64,000 nt of DNA from assembly GCF_000722635.1 (NCBI RefSeq), contig NZ_JOKH01000003.1:807413-871412 (forward strand), read 5' to 3'. How positions within the stretch are numbered: the first letter of the stretch is position 1; each line of letters opens with the position of its first letter. Below are positions 59,902 to 64,000 of the stretch, piece by piece. Source of the DNA: Endozoicomonas numazuensis. Lineage in GTDB: Bacteria; Pseudomonadota; Gammaproteobacteria; Pseudomonadales; Endozoicomonadaceae. The notes beneath the pieces are model-generated. The model had not been told where the DNA came from and searched no databases. It saw only the letters and a list, made by a program, of their open reading frames with translations. The translations under genes and the position numbers were made by a program.

Positions 59902-62900
59902 TTATGAAACCACAACGGCCTTTTCTTCCTCTGCTTTCTTACCAAAATCCATTCTCAGCAAAGCAGGTAACAACAGTAAGGTAAATAAAGCACTCATGCT
60001 CATGCCACCCACGATAACTGCGGCCAGCCCCCGATAGATTTCACTGCCTGTGGCAGGACTGAGCAGCAAGGGCAACATGCCAAAAATACTGGTCATTGTG
60101 GTCATGAAGATAGGCCTCATTCGAGTCTGTAGCGCCTGATGGACAGACTCTGCTCGACTCAACCCCTGTCTTTCGAGTGTTCTTGATTGATGAACCAGCA
60201 AAATCGCGTTGTTCACCACCAGCCCCAGAAGAATAATGAAGCCCACCATGGTTAAAAGATCCATGGGTTGAGACGTCACCATGTTCAGCAGATGGATGGC
60301 CAGCACGCCGCCTACTGTGGCCAGCGGCAAAGTCAGAATCACCATCAGGGCATCTTTTATGGAGCGGAATAACCCCCAGAGCAAAATCATTAAAATCAGC
60401 AAGGCAAAGCCAAAAATACTCAACAGATTACTAATAGCCTGTTTCAAACTATCTGCATTACCCGCAACCTTGATCTGCCCATCAGACGGCATCAATGGTT
60501 TGATCGCCGGTAAAATAGCGCTCTCTACTTTTTCCAGAGTGTCTTCAAGAGTCATTCCTTCTGGAGGCCTTATAGAGAGCACCAGGGTTCTGCGTTGATC
60601 AATACGGAAAATAGTAGCGGGCCCCAAAAGGGCTTCAACATCAACCAGCTCATCCAGAGGAACAACAGTTCCTGAAGGCGTCATCAAGGGAGTAGAACGC
60701 AGCATTTCAGGAGAATGAATATCCTTGCCTTTCAGGATGATATCCATACGCTCCTCACCGTCAAAATATTCGCCCAGCTGAACACCTTCACCCAGACTAC
60801 GAACGACCATCGGTAGATTGGAGCGGTACCAGCCCACCTCTGCCAAACGACGATCGTCTGGCGTTAGACGAAGCTCCGGTGCAGTGAAATCCAGGCCGGG
60901 CATGGGTCTGACTCTGGCGCCAGGCAATATGTCCGTAATAACGGGCATCGCTTGTGTTGCTGCTTCATATAATGCTGGCAGGTTGCTGGATTGAAGCGCA
61001 AGATTAACCCCATTGTCATTACCAAACCCGCCAAACAGATTCCCCTGACCACCAAAAGCTCTGGTATCAGGAATCCCCTGAACAATATCATCCATCACCA
61101 GCCGCTCCAGCATTTTAACCTTTGCCTGGTCTTCAGCCCTGACCCCCATAGAGGCGCCTCCGGGCCAAAGGATAAAATAGTAGTTTTTCAGGGCAGGCTC
61201 TTTCTCCCCTTTCATATAGGGATCAAGACGATCAACCAGAGTTGGCATAATTTCTGTTTTAACGGATTCGACACTGGTACCAGGCGTAAAATTTAACCAG
61301 ACATCAATAGCATCCCGCTTCACTTCAGGCAGATAATCCATGCCAGGCATAGCCACTTCTGTCAGAACCACCGGCAACCCCATCAGCAAAACGATAATGC
61401 TCAGGCGTCGACGTCCTGTCGCAGTCAACGTCATGATCGTTGCCGACAGTTTTTCCCAAATCGTTTGAAAATGGTCTTTCAGTGTCTGTTCAGGCAGCCA
61501 GGCTGCTGCCGCTGCGGGTAATACTGACATGGCAACAATAAGCGACATGGCCACCGACGCAGCAATGGTCAAAGCCAGATCCGAGAACAGCTGCCCCTCC
61601 ACGTCATTTAACAGCAGCACAGGCAGAAATATAGCCACGGTCGTTAAAGTAGAAGCCAGCAATGCACCCCAGACTTTCTCAGCGGCTACCGCAGCACTTT
61701 CACCCCTGTCCTCCTGACTGTTTTTCTCTCTCTGTCTGATAATGCTTTCCAATACGACGATGGCACCATCCAGAACCATACCGACAGAAAACGCCAGTCC
61801 CGCCAGAGAAATAACATTCAGGGTTCTGCCGGCCACATTCAACAAACAGAGCGTTAGCATCAGGCAAATAGGAATCGCCATGGCAATCATCAAAGTGGCT
61901 CGCCAACGACGCAAAAAGCACCAAAGAATACCTATGGCCAGAATGATCCCAAACAGCAGACTGGAGCTCACCATATTCAGGGCTCTTTTGATGAAAACCG
62001 AGGCATCAAATGACTGCTCCATCAAAATCCCTTCGGGCTTTAATACTTTTTCATTCAGCCAGGCGACTTCTTTTTTCAGCGCCATCAGCGCTTCCAGAGC
62101 ATTGGCTCCGGATTCCCTGAAAACCTGTAAACCAATTGCCGGGTTGCCGTTCTGAATGCGAAGCGTTCGCTCCTTACCCCGGGTAATACTGACTTCAGCA
62201 ATATCCCTCAGGTAAACAGGCTTCCCACTGCGCCAGGCAACGACCAGGTTCCCTAACTGATCAATTTCGTATTGACCTGCCAGCCTCAATTTGAATTCGC
62301 GTCGACCAATATTGAGTGTTCCGCCAGATACATCAAAACCTGCAGCTACTCTCTGGGACAATTCCGGAATCGTAATCCCCAACTCGGCGGCTCGCCAGGC
62401 ATCAAACTCAACTTCCACCTGTCTCTGGCCTTCGCCTCGAACAGCAACCCCTGCGACTCCGGGAATACTTTCAAGTACCGGTTTAACCTGGCTGTCGATC
62501 AGTGACTGATAGGATTTTATTGAGCGGTCATTGCCTGGTAACTGTTGTATAAAGAGAAAAGTCAGATTGTCGTTGGAACTGTTGTTATTCACAAAAGGTC
62601 CTCTGATATCTTCGGGCAGTCCTGACACTCGGTTCAACCGATTAATAACATCCAGCAGAGTCTTCTGCATGTCAGTATTCAGGGCAAATTCCAGATCAAT
62701 TTCGACCCGACCACTGCCTGAGTTGCTGTCCATTTCTTTCAACCCGGAAAGGCCTTTCAGCGCTTTTTCCAAAGGTTCAGCAATTTCAGACTCCATTTCT
62801 TCAGGCGCAGCAGCCCGCCAATAGATTTCTATTGATAAATGAGGTCGATCGATGTCGGGAAATAACTGTATGGGCAGTACCCGGATACTGGCAATGCCAA

Positions 62901-62970
62901 ACAGAAAAACCAACGCCACCACAATCGCCACAACGGACGGGTGACTAATAGAAAAACGGGTAAGTTTCAT
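59902..62970 (-). CDS. RND efflux transporter, AcrB/MexF-like
   Basis: About 1022 residues from ATG 62970, with GCGAGG upstream. Twelve helices with two large periplasmic loops, as in AcrB-type proton antiporters. TM4 contains AFSVGMVLDGAIVVLESII, where a typical AcrB has DD; only one acidic residue remains, as in some metal or less-studied RND branches. The C-terminal GLVVNNAILLVHQSR also lacks the usual acidic residue. Likely drug, solvent or metal export; specificity unknown. Confidence 0.9.
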   Translation of the reverse strand: MKLTRFSISHPSVVAIVVALVFLFGIASIRVLPIQLFPDIDRPHLSIEIYWRAAAPEEMESEIAEPLEKALKGLSGLKEMDSNSGSGRVEIDLEFALNTDMQKTLLDVINRLNRVSGLPEDIRGPFVNNNSSNDNLTFLFIQQLPGNDRSIKSYQSLIDSQVKPVLESIPGVAGVAVRGEGQRQVEVEFDAWRAAELGITIPELSQRVAAGFDVSGGTLNIGRREFKLRLAGQYEIDQLGNLVVAWRSGKPVYLRDIAEVSITRGKERTLRIQNGNPAIGLQVFRESGANALEALMALKKEVAWLNEKVLKPEGILMEQSFDASVFIKRALNMVSSSLLFGIILAIGILWCFLRRWRATLMIAMAIPICLMLTLCLLNVAGRTLNVISLAGLAFSVGMVLDGAIVVLESIIRQREKNSQEDRGESAAVAAEKVWGALLASTLTTVAIFLPVLLLNDVEGQLFSDLALTIAASVAMSLIVAMSVLPAAAAAWLPEQTLKDHFQTIWEKLSATIMTLTATGRRRLSIIVLLMGLPVVLTEVAMPGMDYLPEVKRDAIDVWLNFTPGTSVESVKTEIMPTLVDRLDPYMKGEKEPALKNYYFILWPGGASMGVRAEDQAKVKMLERLVMDDIVQGIPDTRAFGGQGNLFGGFGNDNGVNLALQSSNLPALYEAATQAMPVITDILPGARVRPMPGLDFTAPELRLTPDDRRLAEVGWYRSNLPMVVRSLGEGVQLGEYFDGEERMDIILKGKDIHSPEMLRSTPLMTPSGTVVPLDELVDVEALLGPATIFRIDQRRTLVLSIRPPEGMTLEDTLEKVESAILPAIKPLMPSDGQIKVAGNADSLKQAISNLLSIFGFALLILMILLWGLFRSIKDALMVILTLPLATVGGVLAIHLLNMVTSQPMDLLTMVGFIILLGLVVNNAILLVHQSRTLERQGLSRAESVHQALQTRMRPIFMTTMTSIFGMLPLLLSPATGSEIYRGLAAVIVGGMSMSALFTLLLLPALLRMDFGKKAEEEKAVVVS

Positions 62971-63142
62971 AACCTCGCTCTGTTCCAACAAGGATTCATT
63001 ATTATTGTTTTTGCTTTGTAAGCAGTGTGCAACCAGGAACAGCTCTGGCTGACTGAAGACTTACTCTTAAATGGCAGCCTGACTCCTTTTGAGAGCAGAC
63101 TGCGCATAGGGTTTACGACATCACTTCATGAAGATTGAACAC

Positions 63143-63640
63143 TCATAGCTGTTTAATCCTCCCCATATGATAAACCCCCATGTACTCACCATTTCTGAAG
63201 GCGTAGTCCGGAGACTCACCCTCAACAACAAAACCACATTTTTTATAGAGATGAATAGCAGGCTCATTATCAGTAAAAACATTCATTTCTACCCGCCGTA
63301 AATTCAACCAGTTGTCAGCCAGATTAAGAATTTCTTCTAATAGTTGGCCTCCAATCCCCAGACCCTGATGTTCATCTTTAACCGCCATCATGAATGCTCC
63401 GACATGATGACGACGAGGATTCTGCTGATGCATCAAAGCACCATGGCCTACTATCTCCCCCTGCTTCTCTGCTACCAGAATGTAGACTCCCGCTGGAGGG
63501 TTACTGAGTCGTTTTTCCCAATCGCTTAGCGATGGATGAGGCACCATCAGAGTCCCAGCTACCGCAGACTCTCCCTTATAGATGTCCCTCACTCCGGGTA
63601 TATCGCAGTTTTCTATATGCCTTACGATGACGTCTTCCAT
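63143..63640 (-). CDS. GNAT N-acetyltransferase, YhhY/AaaT-like
   Basis: A 165-residue enzyme. IVRHIENCDIPGVRDIY at the N-terminus, VPHPSLSDWEKRL, HVGAFMMAVKDEHQGLGIGG (acetyl-CoA loop) and NEPAIHLYKKCGFVVEGESP correspond closely to E. coli YhhY (AaaT), an L-amino-acid N-acetyltransferase. Stands alone between the RND operon and an ABC transporter gene. Confidence 0.9.
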   Translation of the reverse strand: MEDVIVRHIENCDIPGVRDIYKGESAVAGTLMVPHPSLSDWEKRLSNPPAGVYILVAEKQGEIVGHGALMHQQNPRRHHVGAFMMAVKDEHQGLGIGGQLLEEILNLADNWLNLRRVEMNVFTDNEPAIHLYKKCGFVVEGESPDYAFRNGEYMGVYHMGRIKQL

Positions 63641-63665
63641 GGCTTTGCTCTTTTCTTTTTATCAC

Positions 63666-64000
63666 TTACATTGCTGGTTGAAGTGGTTTTGCCTCAGCCA
63701 GCAATGACTCTTCTTCTATCTGATTTCTCTGAGACTGGTACATATCCAGATATAAGCCGGGCTCTGACAGCAACTGCTGATGAGTCCCCCGTTGCACAAT
63801 ACGGCCTTTCTCCATCACCAGAATCTGATCAGCGTCTTCTATCGTGGTCAGACGATGTGCGATGGCCAGCGTGGTTCGACCTTCCCGAAGAGTTTTAAGC
63901 CCCTGCTTGATCGCCTGTTCCGTTTCACTGTCGATATTCGCCGTGGCTTCATCCATGATTAAAATTCTGGGATTCTGGGCCAGCGTTCTTGCAAACGACA
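63666..64000 (-). CDS. ABC exporter ATPase domain (partial, N-terminus beyond window)
   Basis: The visible 111 codons are the end of a nucleotide-binding domain: SFARTLAQNPRILIMDEATANIDSE (signature end and Walker B; quoted in part), D-loop, HRLTTIEDADQILVME (H-loop), then EKGRIVQRGTHQQLL and a 30-residue tail. The start and membrane domains lie past base 64000. The shape fits the MdlA/MdlB/MsbA group of homo- or heterodimeric exporters. Confidence 0.9.
   Translation of the reverse strand, partial: SFARTLAQNPRILIMDEATANIDSETEQAIKQGLKTLREGRTTLAIAHRLTTIEDADQILVMEKGRIVQRGTHQQLLSEPGLYLDMYQSQRNQIEEESLLAEAKPLQPAM

Overview
The window is a stretch of gammaproteobacterial chromosome. Housekeeping genes (ybiT, udp, rluA, rlmA, dbpA, ygiQ, a MepM-like peptidase, small DUF1127/DUF1244/DUF2956/DUF5062 proteins) are of the type found in Vibrio, Pseudomonas and Oceanospirillales. 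A type III secretion (T3SS) chaperone locus, many unrecognised secreted proteins and several palindromic repeat families suggest a host-associated marine bacterium. An Endozoicomonas-like member of the Oceanospirillales is my best guess from content alone; no 16S rRNA or tRNA gene is present to confirm it.

Layout. 1-3300 is the head of a chromosomal integron. Two complete cassettes and a third reverse-oriented one are separated by attC sites whose core bases pair exactly as cassette theory predicts. They lie next to a truncated integrase gene that still carries a near-consensus LexA box, followed by a decayed transposase. 3350-9630 holds a small membrane protein, an FKBP isomerase, ybiT, a collapsed Eco29kI-like restriction-modification relic, an octaheme cytochrome with TPRs and a secreted protein. 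9930-27600 is mostly core metabolism and transport (LplT-like MFS, udp, NYN protein, rluA, AzgA-type purine permease, M23 peptidase, MocR/PNPOx pair, rlmA, cupin, porin, GNAT, DASS symporter), with a twice-frameshifted secreted-protein gene at 24.6-25.7 kb. 27800-39250 mixes dbpA and a two-component system with unrecognised secreted proteins and several palindromic repeats, one of them MITE-like.

39385-45230 is a likely T3SS substrate locus: a 1231-residue coiled-coil/basic protein, a SycD/LcrH-type TPR chaperone, and a translationally coupled 486-residue protein with one hydrophobic segment. 45404-51836 is ygiQ followed by an AT-rich insertion. It carries one very large KAP/YobI-like membrane P-loop NTPase and is bounded by two copies of the ygiQ 3' end (identical blocks of 59 and 53 bp), the footprint of a one-gene island that rebuilt the end of its target gene. 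This is the best candidate for an undescribed, possibly defensive, system here.

51876-55754 is a five-gene leftward operon (EIIA-EIIB-EIIC of the ascorbate PTS family plus a split transketolase) behind a perfect 9-1-9 palindrome that is probably its operator. The right end holds a DUF1244 gene, a 20-bp tandem repeat array just before an aldo/keto reductase, an unknown secreted-effector-like protein, an RND permease/adaptor pair, a YhhY-like acetyltransferase and the 3' end of an ABC exporter gene that runs off the window.
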